Shown here piece by piece: positions 45,063-54,147 of a DNA stretch of 64,000 nucleotides; positions within the stretch are counted from its first letter, which is position 1, and every line of letters begins with the position of its first letter. The notes below the pieces were generated by a model. The model saw only the letters and a program-made list of their open reading frames with translations. It had not been told where the DNA came from and did not search any database. The DNA lies in the NCBI GenBank assembly GCA_003164035.1, contig PLRS01000168.1, positions 62,001 through 126,000 on the forward strand. Reading direction: 5' to 3'. The stretch is from Bryobacterales bacterium (GTDB lineage Bacteria; Acidobacteriota; Terriglobia; Bryobacterales; Bryobacteraceae). The position numbers were made by a program, and so were the translations under genes.

Positions 45063-45205
45063 CGTTCGGAATTACAGTGACGTATTTGGTGGGACAGGCC
45101 TCCCGGCCTGTCGTAGCCGCGAAGCGGCTCTTCCAGCCAGAGACAGGCCAGGAGGCCTGCCCACTCGGCAACGGAATACGTCGTAGTAATTACGAACAAC
45201 GGTAC
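45063..45205. repeat. Family C palindrome with extended arms
   Basis: The core GTGGGACAGGCCTCCCGGCC...GGCCAGGAGGCCTGCCCAC (45089-45164) is flanked by outer inverted arms TTCGGAATTACAGTGACGTA and TACGTCGTAGTAATTACGAA. The core and right flank recur almost unchanged at 49075. Confidence 0.75.
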
Positions 45206-45275
45206 TAAGCCACCGCTACGGGAAAAAGCGCCTGCCTCACCTGATAGAATCCAACACTGGGGGATTCGTAAAGGG

Positions 45276-46151
45276 ATGAAGCTGCTGATGAAGTTCAATT
45301 TGATTCTGGGATTGGTGTTTGCGGCGGGGTTGGGGATTGCGGGCGCGGTCTCGTACCGCTTCCTGCAGCAGCAGGCGCGCGACCAGGTGCTGGAGCAGGC
45401 GCGGCTGATGCGGGCGGCCATGATGTCGGTACGCTCCTACACTACCCGCCAGATCGGCCCGTTGCTGGTGACGCAGCAGGAGCACCAGCGGTCGTTTTTG
45501 GCGCAAACCGTGCCGGCCTACGCGGCCACGGAGAACTTCAATTATCTGCGTGCGTCCTATCCCGATTATTCGTACAAGGAAGCGGCGCTGAATGCGACCA
45601 ATCCGCGCGACCGGGCGGTGGATTGGGAAGCCGACATCATCAACAATTTTCGCAACCATCCGGGGCAGAAAGAGCTGGTGGGGGAGCGCGATACACCCAT
45701 CGGGCGCTCGCTCTACCTGGCGAGACCGATGGTAGCAGACCCGCCGTGTCTGCAGTGTCATTCCACTCCCGCGGCGGCGCCGGCGGGGCAGATTCGGCAC
45801 TACGGTCCCAATAACGGCTTCGGATGGAACGCCGGCGAGACGGTGGCTGCGCAGATCGTGTCGGTGCCCATGGCCGTGCCGGAAGCCATGGCGGCGCAGG
45901 CGTTTCAGGCGCTGCTGGTGGATATGGGCGCGGTCTTCCTGGCCAGCCTGGTGGTGCTCGACCTGGCGTTGCTGTTGGCGGTGGTGCGGCCGCTCGGCAA
46001 GTTGTCGGCCATGGCGGATGAAATCAGCGTGGGCAAGATGGATATGCCCGAGCTTCCGGTGAAGGGCAAGGATGAAATTGCGGTGCTGGCGGGGTCGTTC
46101 AACCGGATGCGGCGCAGCCTGGAGCGGGCGATTAAAATGCTCGAGGGTTAG
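45276..46151 (+). CDS. DUF3365 c-type haem sensor with HAMP domain
   Basis: A membrane sensor of 291 residues. An N-terminal membrane anchor (about 7-27) is followed by a periplasmic Tll0287-like (DUF3365) domain: ASYPDYSYKEAALNATNPRD, WEADIINNFRN, and a CLQCH haem-binding motif (about residue 152). A second membrane segment (about 212-232) leads to a HAMP linker (RPLGKLSAMADEISVGKMDM). It ends shortly after HAMP, so it has no output domain of its own. The 3' end overlaps the convergent Ser/Thr kinase gene by 20 bp. Confidence 0.88.
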   Translation: MKLLMKFNLILGLVFAAGLGIAGAVSYRFLQQQARDQVLEQARLMRAAMMSVRSYTTRQIGPLLVTQQEHQRSFLAQTVPAYAATENFNYLRASYPDYSYKEAALNATNPRDRAVDWEADIINNFRNHPGQKELVGERDTPIGRSLYLARPMVADPPCLQCHSTPAAAPAGQIRHYGPNNGFGWNAGETVAAQIVSVPMAVPEAMAAQAFQALLVDMGAVFLASLVVLDLALLLAVVRPLGKLSAMADEISVGKMDMPELPVKGKDEIAVLAGSFNRMRRSLERAIKMLEG

Positions 46152-47457
46152 CAGCCTCGGCGAAGAACTTGCGGCGGTCCGAGTCGGAGGCGATTTCGGC
46201 GGCCAGGGCGGCGATCAACGACGGTTCGTCGGAGGCAGTCTTGGCGGCCTTTTTGACGATGATCCTGGCCAGCGGACCGACGTAGGCGGCCAGTTGACCG
46301 GCGAGCCGGTCGAGAAGGGCGGGCTCCCAGTTCGCCGCGGACGGCGTGCCGGGCTGGGAGGGCGCGGAGTGGGTGATCGGCGGCCGGATGCCGCTGGCGC
46401 TGCCGGTATCGGCGCCGGCGGTGGCCAGGAATTTGGCGCGTTCGGCGGCGTCCGGAATCTGCTCGGCCAGGTACGCCACCACTTCCGCCGGGGTAGGGAA
46501 GCGCCGGGCGGCATCTTCGGCGACACGGCGCGCGATGGGCCCCAGGCTGGCCGAAAGCCTGCGCGCGACGCGATCGATCTCGGCCGGCGTCAGGCTGGAG
46601 GCCGTCGCCGTCGCGGGCATGGCAACCGTCTCCGGAAGTGAACCGCCCAGATTGGTCAGGGCGGCTTGAAACTCGGTCGCCGATTGGTACCGCATGGCCG
46701 GATCTTTGGCCAGCGCCTTCATCACAATCTCGGAAAGGCCCACCGGCAAGCCGGCAATCACCGCCGCCGGCGGCGCTGGCATCTGTTGGAGCTGCGCGTT
46801 CATGATGGCGTATTCGCTATCGCCTTGAATGGGGCGCCGGCCGGTAAGCATCTCATAGAGGCTGATGCCGAGCGAATACACGTCGGAGCGCGCGTCCACC
46901 GGGGCCGAACGGATCTGCTCGGGAGACATATACCAGAGCGATCCCACCGCCATGCCGGCGCCTGTGAGGTGCTGATCGGTGGCGGCGCGGGAAATGCCGA
47001 AGTCGGTCAGCTTGACCGAGCCCTGACGGGTGAGCAGGATATTGGCGGGCTTGATATCGCGGTGCACGATGCCCATGGAATGGGCATAGGCGAGCGCCGA
47101 AAGAACCTCGCCGGCGTAGCACAAGGCCAGCCGCGGCGGAATGGGGCCGGCGCGTACCAGCGTGTCCAGGCTCACTCCGTCCACCAATTCCAGGATCATG
47201 ACGATCAGGCCGCCCACTCGCTGGGCGGAAAGCAGCGAGGCGATGTGCGGGTGTTTCAGGCGCGCGTGCAGCTTGATTTCGTGGAGGAAGCGCTCGGCCA
47301 GTTCGGGATTTTCAGCCACGTCGGAGGCCACCACTTTCATGGCTTCCTCGCGCTCGGTCAGGAGGCTGCGAACGCGATAAACGCGACCCATGCCGCCTTT
47401 GCCCAGGAGTCCGACCACCTGGTAATCGCCGATCGAATCTCCGACCTGGATGGCCAT
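46132..47457 (-). CDS. Ser/Thr protein kinase with duplicated C-terminal helical repeat
   Basis: A Hanks-type kinase of 441 residues. The Gly loop LLGKGGMGRVY (about 18-28), Lys in EAMKVV, HRDIKPANIL (about 131-140), DFGISR and the APE region (MSPEQI) are complete, so it should be active. Residues of about 285-440 hold two similar helical units: IARRVAEDAARR...LAEQIPDAAERAKFL and LARIIVKKAAKT...LAAEIASDSDRRKFF. There is no membrane segment, so it is cytoplasmic. It is convergent with the DUF3365 gene, 20 bp overlap. Confidence 0.92.
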   Translation of the reverse strand: MAIQVGDSIGDYQVVGLLGKGGMGRVYRVRSLLTEREEAMKVVASDVAENPELAERFLHEIKLHARLKHPHIASLLSAQRVGGLIVMILELVDGVSLDTLVRAGPIPPRLALCYAGEVLSALAYAHSMGIVHRDIKPANILLTRQGSVKLTDFGISRAATDQHLTGAGMAVGSLWYMSPEQIRSAPVDARSDVYSLGISLYEMLTGRRPIQGDSEYAIMNAQLQQMPAPPAAVIAGLPVGLSEIVMKALAKDPAMRYQSATEFQAALTNLGGSLPETVAMPATATASSLTPAEIDRVARRLSASLGPIARRVAEDAARRFPTPAEVVAYLAEQIPDAAERAKFLATAGADTGSASGIRPPITHSAPSQPGTPSAANWEPALLDRLAGQLAAYVGPLARIIVKKAAKTASDEPSLIAALAAEIASDSDRRKFFAEAANPRAF

Positions 47458-47469
47458 CCGGATCTAAGA

Positions 47470-47603
47470 ATAGCAGGAGAGAGAAGCTGGAAGGGAGAAG
47501 GGAGAAGGAAGGAAGAAGGAAGAAGGAGGAAGCTATGAGCGGGCGGCTGTACCTTCCAACTTCTACCTTCTCTCTCCCGCCCTCTACCTTCCCTCTTCCG
47601 GCT
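47470..47603. repeat. Polypurine / polypyrimidine inverted tract
   Basis: A nearly pure purine run on the plus strand (about 47474-47531, built from GGAAGAAGG-like units) is followed by about 20 mixed bases and a nearly pure pyrimidine run (47551-47603). GGAGAGAGAAG...GGAAGG on the left matches the complement of CCTTCC...CTTCTCTCTCC on the right. The right tract includes the end of the glycosyltransferase gene. Confidence 0.7.
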
Positions 47604-49008
47604 TCCTGGCCACAGCGATCAAAGACACGGCGGGCCAGGGCAGGCTGCCGTCGATGCGGCGCCACAGCCAGACCAGCCGGTCGAAGATGCGAAGCTGCCA
47701 GCGGCCGAAATGGCGCCGCTTCAGGATGCGGCCGTTCCAATACCAACCGGGACGGGTGACGCGATTGAACTCGAAGAGGCGTTCGACGGTGAAGCCGGCG
47801 GCTTCGAGCTTCGAGCGTAGTTCGTCGCGGGAATAGCGGCGGTAGTGGCCCAGAACTTCGTCCAGGGTTCCGTAAATCGATTGATCCTGCGGCACCAGCA
47901 CGATGGCGCGGCCGCCGGGCGCGAGCGCGCTCGCGATATTCCGCAACCCGACCGCGTCGTCTTCAATGTGTTCGAGCACGTTGAGGCAGATGACGGTGTC
48001 GGCCTGGCCGGCGATGGGCGCGAAGTCGTCCGGCTCGGCCAGATTGCATTTGCAGGAGCGGAGGTTGGGGCGGCTTTGCAGGCGCTGGCGCAGGCGAGCC
48101 AGGTGTTCGCCGTCGATATCGGTGGCGGTATAGGACTTGCGGCGCGGCGCCAGTTGCTTGGACATGTTGCCGATACCCGCGCCGATTTCGAGCACCGACG
48201 CGCCCACGTAGGGTCGAATCGATTCCGCCATCCAGCGGTTGAATCGCGGCGTCGCCGCCAGCGCATCCAGAATGCGGGCGCCGCGATCCAGATAAATGTC
48301 GCGCCGGAAGCCGAAATAAAGGATGGTCCCGACCGCCGCCAGGGCGTCGCGAAACCCGACTTTCTTGCCTTCGTCGTAAGTGCGGCCGCGGTAGCTGATG
48401 GGTACCTCGTAGATGGCCGCGCCGCGCTGGGCCAGTTTGACAGTGAGCTCCGGTTCGATGCCGAAGCGCGCGCTGCGCAGCGGGATGGAGCGGACCAGGG
48501 CAACGCGAAACGCCTTGTAGCCGGTTTCGATATCGGTCAGGTTCAGATCGGCCACCGCGTTGCCGAACGTGGTGAGGAGGCGGTTGGCCAGCGAGTGCCA
48601 AAAATACATCACGCGCCGCTCGCCGGCGGAAGCGAAGCGCGAACCGAAGACCGCGTCGGCGTGGCCTTCGAGCAGAGGGCGGAGCAGGGCGGCAAGGTCG
48701 GCGGGATTGTATTCCAGGTCGCTATCCTGCACCACCGCGAACTCGCCGCGCGCGTTTTCCAAAGCGGTGCGGATGGCCGCCCCCTTGCCGCGGTTGCGCC
48801 GGTGGTGGATCACGCGCAGGCAGGGACGCTCGCGGGCGATCTGGTCGAGCGCTTCGCCGGAGCCGTCGGTCGAGCCGTCGTCGACGGCAATCGCCTCCAC
48901 CGGAACCGAATCCCAAAGCGGCAAGGCCAGCACGCGTTCGACAGCCGCCGCCACCAGTTCCTCCTCGTTGTAAACCGGAATCAGAATGGATACCTGGACG
49001 GGCAACAA
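47584..49008 (-). CDS. GT2 glycosyltransferase fused to a SAM-dependent methyltransferase
   Basis: A 474-residue fusion. The N-terminal part (about 1-240) is a GT2 glycosyltransferase of the dolichyl-phosphate type: SILIPVYNEEELVAAAVE, VDDGSTDGSGEAL, NRGKGAAIRTALENARGE, QDSDLEYNP and DIETGYKAFR. The C-terminal part (about 250-440) is a class I methyltransferase with the SAM loop VLEIGAGIGNMS and VICLNVLEHIEDD. The two activities probably act on one lipid-linked or surface glycan. No other glycan genes are adjacent. Confidence 0.9.
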   Translation of the reverse strand: MLPVQVSILIPVYNEEELVAAAVERVLALPLWDSVPVEAIAVDDGSTDGSGEALDQIARERPCLRVIHHRRNRGKGAAIRTALENARGEFAVVQDSDLEYNPADLAALLRPLLEGHADAVFGSRFASAGERRVMYFWHSLANRLLTTFGNAVADLNLTDIETGYKAFRVALVRSIPLRSARFGIEPELTVKLAQRGAAIYEVPISYRGRTYDEGKKVGFRDALAAVGTILYFGFRRDIYLDRGARILDALAATPRFNRWMAESIRPYVGASVLEIGAGIGNMSKQLAPRRKSYTATDIDGEHLARLRQRLQSRPNLRSCKCNLAEPDDFAPIAGQADTVICLNVLEHIEDDAVGLRNIASALAPGGRAIVLVPQDQSIYGTLDEVLGHYRRYSRDELRSKLEAAGFTVERLFEFNRVTRPGWYWNGRILKRRHFGRWQLRIFDRLVWLWRRIDGSLPWPAVSLIAVARKPEEGR

Positions 49009-49074
49009 ATCCGATGGTACCGTGAAAGCGAGCGACGCTGGGCACGCCGCTTGCCGGAGGTCGCGCCAGTGTGG

Positions 49075-49151
49075 GTGGGACAGGCCTCCCGGCCTGTCGT
49101 AGCCGCGAAGCGGCTCTTCCAGCCAGCGACAGGCCAGGAGGCCTGTCCCAC
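49075..49151. repeat. Family C palindrome (77 bp)
   Basis: GTGGGACAGGCCTCCCGGCC...GGCCAGGAGGCCTGTCCCAC, nearly identical to 45089-45164. The right flank (CGAATACGTCGCAGTAATTA) is also shared, the left flank is not. It lies between two divergent genes. Confidence 0.8.
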
Positions 49152-49245
49152 TCGGCGACCGAATACGTCGCAGTAATTACGAACAACGGTACTTAGTCTC
49201 CACGCTCCGCCGGCCCTCCGCGTCTTAGTCAGCGGAGGACCAAAT

Positions 49246-49785
49246 ATGAAGTTCGCCTCGGCGGCCCTGGCTTCGGTCATGCCGCTGTTACTCTCCATGC
49301 CGGTTTCCGCTCAGGACAAAAAAGAACCCGAGCCCGCAACTTACAAAGTAGAGTTCAACCTTCGAGACGGCGCGCAACCCGGCGCCGCGCGGCGCTACAC
49401 CATGATCCTCGAGGGCAAGTCCAGAGGCACATTCCGGGTCGGCAACCGGGTTCCGGTGGCAACCCAGTCGCAGGATGCCGGCAAGCCGGCGGTGGTGAAC
49501 ATTCAGTTTAGCTATGTCGACGTTGGAGTGAACATCGGGTGCGAAGTTCGCGAGGCCGCCGGTGGCCAGATCGGCGTGCGCGCTAACCTCGACATCAGCA
49601 GTGTAGTCCCGCCCGACAAGGCAACCGGCCAGCCGGCTGGCGGCCGTCCGGCGATTGGCCAGCTTAACGTGAACATCGATACTCTGGTCTCTCCCGGTAA
49701 GCCGGCCGTGGTGGCATCTATCGACGACCCGGTCGGCATGCGCAAATTCGACGTGGAAGTCACTGCGACCAGGATGAACCAGTAA
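49246..49785 (+). CDS. Secreted hypothetical protein
   Basis: A 179-residue exported protein with a signal peptide (MKFASAALASVMPLLLSMPVSAQ). The mature part is probably beta-rich (YKVEFNLRDGAQ, YTMILEGKSRGTFRVGNRVP, VGVNIGCEVREAAGGQIGVR). The pattern of paired strands around GxxVP resembles the secretin-like beta domain seen in some Acidobacteria periplasmic proteins, but this is weak. It precedes the phosphodiesterase-like gene by 120 bp. Confidence 0.7.
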   Translation: MKFASAALASVMPLLLSMPVSAQDKKEPEPATYKVEFNLRDGAQPGAARRYTMILEGKSRGTFRVGNRVPVATQSQDAGKPAVVNIQFSYVDVGVNIGCEVREAAGGQIGVRANLDISSVVPPDKATGQPAGGRPAIGQLNVNIDTLVSPGKPAVVASIDDPVGMRKFDVEVTATRMNQ

Positions 49786-49905
49786 TAGGGACCACAGCCT
49801 GTCACGGCTCCGACCCGCGGAAGAAATCGGGCGTCGTGAATGTCACCGATTTGAAACTTAGTCCTCATTCGACTTTCATTCTGACGCGCTACATTTAGCC
49901 TCACA

Positions 49906-50910
49906 ATGAAATTTCTTCTGGGCTGTCTGGGCACCACGGTCCTGTTGTGCGCGCAATCGGTACCGCTCGACTTCCTGAACCACAACCGGCCGGTCCTCGA
50001 CGCGCATAACTGCTATCCCTATGACGGGCAATGGTCCGACCGGATCGACCGCGCTCTGAAGACTGGCTTCCCGGTCGGCATCGAGCAGGATATTGCCTGG
50101 GCCTCCGACCCGGCCACCGGCAAGGGCCGTCCGGTAGTCACGCACACGCCGAAGACGACGGGCGCCGAGCCCACGCTTCGCGACCACTTCTTTGAACGCG
50201 TCCGGCCGATCATCGAAAAGGCGCTTGCCGACAACGATCGGGCGCATTGGCCGCTGATCGTGCTTCATTTCGATTTCAAGTCCCTGGATCCAAACCTGCT
50301 GCGCGCCGTTTGGGACCTCGTCGGCGAATATCGGGACTGGATCACAACCGCGCCGCAGACGGCCGACCCACACCACCTCGCGCCCTTCGATCCCAAGCCG
50401 CTGCTGGTTCTTACCGAAGACGCCGACGAACAGGAGCAGGTGTTCTTCCGCGATTTGCCGAAAGGCGAGCGCTTGAGGATTTTCGGTTCGGCCGAGACCG
50501 CGAAGCTCACCGGCAAAACCAGGGAAGAACGCATGCACCTGGCCGCCACTGTTCCACCCGAGCGGCTTCTTACCACGCCAGCCACCAACTACCGGCGCTG
50601 GTGGAACAACCCCTGGGGCGAGGTGGAAGAGGGCGGGCAGACACGGGCCGGAGACTGGACGCCGGCGGCCGCGGCGCGCCTTCGTGCCCTGGTGGACCAT
50701 GCGCACCGCCTGGGCTACTGGATTCGTTTCTACACTCTCGATGGTTTCTCTCCAGCCGGCAATCGGGGCTGGGGCGCATCTTATAACTTCGGTTCGCGCG
50801 AGCGCGCCGAAGCACGATGGAAAGCCGCCCTCGAAGCCGGCGTCAACTTGATCGCTACGGATCAATACGAAGATCTCGGAGCCTTTATGCGGGAGAACTC
50901 CTCCAAATGA
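49906..50910 (+). CDS. PI-PLC / GDPD-like TIM-barrel phosphodiesterase, exported
   Basis: A 334-residue exported protein. After a signal peptide (MKFLLGCLGTTVLLCAQS), the barrel begins with NRPVLDAHNCYPYDG, then VGIEQDIAWA and PVVTHTPKT. The His, Glu-x-Asp and His in these three segments match the catalytic pattern of glycerophosphodiesterases and PI-specific phospholipase C. Later strands (PLIVLHFDFKSL, YWIRFYTLDG, VNLIATDQYED) fit a full barrel. It overlaps the TonB-dependent receptor start by 4 bp (ATGA), so the two products probably work together on a phosphorylated substrate. Confidence 0.82.
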   Translation: MKFLLGCLGTTVLLCAQSVPLDFLNHNRPVLDAHNCYPYDGQWSDRIDRALKTGFPVGIEQDIAWASDPATGKGRPVVTHTPKTTGAEPTLRDHFFERVRPIIEKALADNDRAHWPLIVLHFDFKSLDPNLLRAVWDLVGEYRDWITTAPQTADPHHLAPFDPKPLLVLTEDADEQEQVFFRDLPKGERLRIFGSAETAKLTGKTREERMHLAATVPPERLLTTPATNYRRWWNNPWGEVEEGGQTRAGDWTPAAAARLRALVDHAHRLGYWIRFYTLDGFSPAGNRGWGASYNFGSRERAEARWKAALEAGVNLIATDQYEDLGAFMRENSSK

Positions 50911-53900
50911 CAAAACGACTCTTACTACTTATACCGGCACTCTGCGCTATCCTTCCAGCGCAGACCGATTCCGGATCGATTCGCGTTCTCGTGGAAGACG
51001 CGAGTGCCGCGGGAATTGGCGAAGCCACCGTCAAATTAACCAATACCGCCACCGGCGTAACGCAGTCGCAGGTGAGCGAATCGGACGGCTACGCTAGCTT
51101 CTCTCTGGTAACTCGGGGCAGCTACACTGTCGACGTGGAAAAACCGGGTTTCCAGAAAACTCATGTAACCGATCTTTCGCTCGACGTCAACGAACATAAA
51201 CTGGTGCGCGTGAGCCTCGAAATCGCCACCGTGAACGCTACCGTGGAAGTTTCCGCTTCGGCCAATATCGTGCAATCGGAACAGGCGTCGCTCGGGCAGG
51301 TAATCCAAGGCAACGTGGGCGTGGACTTGCCGCTGGCCGCGCGGCGGTACACGCAGCTTGCCTTGCTGGTGCCGGGCGCGGCGGACAGCACTCTCGATGG
51401 CTCCACCACGCGCGGGGTGGGCTGGTTCGTCGCCAACGGAAACTATCAGACGCAGAATAACTTCATACTGGACGGTGTCGACAATAACCAGGGCACCAAT
51501 AACGCGCAGTCGCTTTCCTCGCAAGTGATAGCGCCTTCGCCGGACGCCATTGCCGAGTTCAAAGTGCAGACCAACAGTTACTCGGCCGAATTCGGACGGT
51601 CGGCGGGCGCGGTGGTGAACGTAGTCCTCAAGTCAGGCACCAATTCCGTGCATGGCTCGGCCTGGTATTACAACCGAAACTCGGTTTTCGCCGCCAACGC
51701 CTGGGCCTCCAACCTGGCCGGAGCGCCCAAGTCGAATCTCAGTTGGAATCAGTTCGGGGGTACGGTGGGCGGTCCGGTTTGCAAGAACAAAATCTTCTAC
51801 TTTGTCGACTACGAAGGGTTCCGGGAAGACTATAGCAACCCCTTCATCGAGACCGTGCCCACGGCGGCCGAACAGGGCGGCGCGTTCTATCACAGCATTT
51901 ACTATACGGGAACCAAGAACCCCATCCCCAATAACACCATCCCCGTTTCGCTGGACGATCCGCTAGGCGCCAGGCTGCTGGCGCTTTATCCGGCCGCGAA
52001 CATTCCCGGCACCATATCCGCCAGCGGCCAGAACATTAATAATTACAGTATTCAAGCTCCCGGAACCGAGCGAGACCATAAGGGAGACGTCAAAGGCGAC
52101 TATAACATCAGCGCCAAAGACGTCCTGTCTCTTCGCTTCAGCTATCTGCGGCAGGATATCTTCAATGATGGTATTTTTCCCGGCCTGGCCGATGGCGTGG
52201 GAAACCAGGGCGGCCAATTCAATACCAACTCGAGCTACGGCGCGAGCTGGACTCACATTCTCAGCCCGGCCATCGTGAATGCTTTCCGCTTCGGCTTCAC
52301 CAGCACCAACGCCAACTTCACGCAGGCGTCGGCGAACGGCGAGGGCGCGGCCGCGTTCGGGTTCCAGGGCATCCCATCCGAGGCGATCCTTGCCGGCAAC
52401 GGCGGCCTTCCCCTCATCAACCCCACCGGCTACAACGAGCTTGGCACCCGCGGCTTCCGCCCGCAATATCAGAAGCCCACTCTCTACCAGGTGCTCGATA
52501 ACCTTTCTTTCGTTCACGGCAAGCATAATATCCGTACCGGCTTTGAAACGCGCCAGAAGAGCAATACCAACCTCAACTCCAACCGCACCGTGCCGGAATA
52601 CGATTTCAACGGTAACTTCACCAACGACGCGCTGGCCGACATGCTGACCGGCCAGGTGTACAGTTTCGAGGCCAACAACCAGGAAATCGAAGACGTCCTG
52701 CAGAAGGCCTACGCCGTGTACATCCAGGACGATTGGAAGGTCGCTCCCACGTTGACGTTGAATCTCGGTTTGCGCTGGGAATACGAAACGCCTTTCTACG
52801 GAGCGTCGCCCTACGAAAACATCAACTTCGATTTCCAGACGGGACAACTGATCCACGGCACCGGTCCGACCGACTACCTGGTCAATCCGGACCATCGGGA
52901 TTTCGGCCCGCGCGTGGGCGCCGCCTGGCAGATCGTTCCCGATAAGCTGGTCCTTCGCGGCGGCTACGGCCTGTTCTACTCGGGCGAGGATATGTCCGGT
53001 TCCGACGTGGACCTGGCCGCGAACCCTCCGCAGCTCATTCCCATCACTTTGATGCAGGTTTCCAGCGGGCCACCGCCCCTGCTCCTGTCTCAGCCCGTGC
53101 CGGCCAATCTCTTTAACACTTACAACACCAGTATCATCTCTCTCACCGCGCGCCAGCAAAACTATCATGCCGCTCGTATCCACCAGTTCAACGTGGCTAT
53201 GCAATATCAACTGCCGTTGAAGTCCACTCTCGAAATCGCCTACGTAGGCAACCGCGGCTACGACGAGTTCGCCGAGAACCCCGGCAACCAGGTGCCTTTC
53301 GGTCTCGATGGCAGCGTGGCGGCCAACCGCCCTTATCCTGAGTGGTCGGGGATCACGGTCGGCTCGCAGGTGGCGCGAAACTGGTATAACTCGCTGCAGC
53401 TCAAATACGAGAAGCGCCTGACCCACGGCTGGTACGCGCTGGCGTCCTACACCTTCGCCAGCGCCATCGACGAAGCCGGCGCCTGGGGAGCCAACACACA
53501 GCCGCAGATTAGCAACGACTTCAATATCGAGCAAGGTCCGCAGGCGCAAACCCCGCGCCACCAGAACTTCACCTTTTCGAATATCTATGAATTGCCGTTC
53601 GGGCGCGGGCGCCAGTTCGGCTCCAACTGGAACCGCGCGGTGGATGGCTTCCTGGGCGGTTGGCACCTCGCCAATATCCTGACCCTCCACAACGGTTTGC
53701 CCCTCAATGTCACACTCGCCAGCAGCGGCACCAACCCCGCCACCAATCAGACTTACAAGTTCTACAGCCTCAACGGTGGCACGCTGCGGCCGAATCTGGT
53801 TGGCAACCCCGAGACCGGTATCAGCCCCGAAGTCAACCGCCTCGACTTTCTGAGCTCCACCGCGTTCCAGGTGCAGACTCTCAACACACCCGGTGACTCC

Positions 53901-54131
53901 AGCCGCGACGTTGCCCTCGGCCCCGGCTTCGCCGACCTCGATCTGAGCCTGGCCAAGAGCATCCGCATTACCGAGCGCCAGGCCGTCGAACTGCGCTTCG
54001 AAGCTTTCAATTCGCTGAACCACACCAACTTTGGAAACCCGGGCACCACGTTCGGGAGTTCCACCTTCGGAGTGATTTCCTCGGCCGGCAGCCCGCGAAT
54101 CTCGCAAATGGCGATCCGCTATCGTTTTTGA
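50907..54131 (+). CDS. TonB-dependent receptor, Oar-like
   Basis: A 1074-residue outer-membrane protein. A signal peptide is followed by a carboxypeptidase-regulatory-like domain (GSIRVLVEDASAAGIGEATV, about 25-105), a plug region (about 110-220, with DGVDNNQGTNN and FKVQTNSYSAEFGRSAGAV), and a long barrel ending in MAIRYRF with a C-terminal Phe. This is the Oar-like group expanded in Acidobacteria. It is coupled to the phosphodiesterase gene, and the histidine acid phosphatase follows 16 bp later, so its ligand may be an organophosphate. Confidence 0.92.
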   Translation: MTKRLLLLIPALCAILPAQTDSGSIRVLVEDASAAGIGEATVKLTNTATGVTQSQVSESDGYASFSLVTRGSYTVDVEKPGFQKTHVTDLSLDVNEHKLVRVSLEIATVNATVEVSASANIVQSEQASLGQVIQGNVGVDLPLAARRYTQLALLVPGAADSTLDGSTTRGVGWFVANGNYQTQNNFILDGVDNNQGTNNAQSLSSQVIAPSPDAIAEFKVQTNSYSAEFGRSAGAVVNVVLKSGTNSVHGSAWYYNRNSVFAANAWASNLAGAPKSNLSWNQFGGTVGGPVCKNKIFYFVDYEGFREDYSNPFIETVPTAAEQGGAFYHSIYYTGTKNPIPNNTIPVSLDDPLGARLLALYPAANIPGTISASGQNINNYSIQAPGTERDHKGDVKGDYNISAKDVLSLRFSYLRQDIFNDGIFPGLADGVGNQGGQFNTNSSYGASWTHILSPAIVNAFRFGFTSTNANFTQASANGEGAAAFGFQGIPSEAILAGNGGLPLINPTGYNELGTRGFRPQYQKPTLYQVLDNLSFVHGKHNIRTGFETRQKSNTNLNSNRTVPEYDFNGNFTNDALADMLTGQVYSFEANNQEIEDVLQKAYAVYIQDDWKVAPTLTLNLGLRWEYETPFYGASPYENINFDFQTGQLIHGTGPTDYLVNPDHRDFGPRVGAAWQIVPDKLVLRGGYGLFYSGEDMSGSDVDLAANPPQLIPITLMQVSSGPPPLLLSQPVPANLFNTYNTSIISLTARQQNYHAARIHQFNVAMQYQLPLKSTLEIAYVGNRGYDEFAENPGNQVPFGLDGSVAANRPYPEWSGITVGSQVARNWYNSLQLKYEKRLTHGWYALASYTFASAIDEAGAWGANTQPQISNDFNIEQGPQAQTPRHQNFTFSNIYELPFGRGRQFGSNWNRAVDGFLGGWHLANILTLHNGLPLNVTLASSGTNPATNQTYKFYSLNGGTLRPNLVGNPETGISPEVNRLDFLSSTAFQVQTLNTPGDSSRDVALGPGFADLDLSLAKSIRITERQAVELRFEAFNSLNHTNFGNPGTTFGSSTFGVISSAGSPRISQMAIRYRF

Positions 54132-54147
54132 CGCACGAGCTGGAGAG

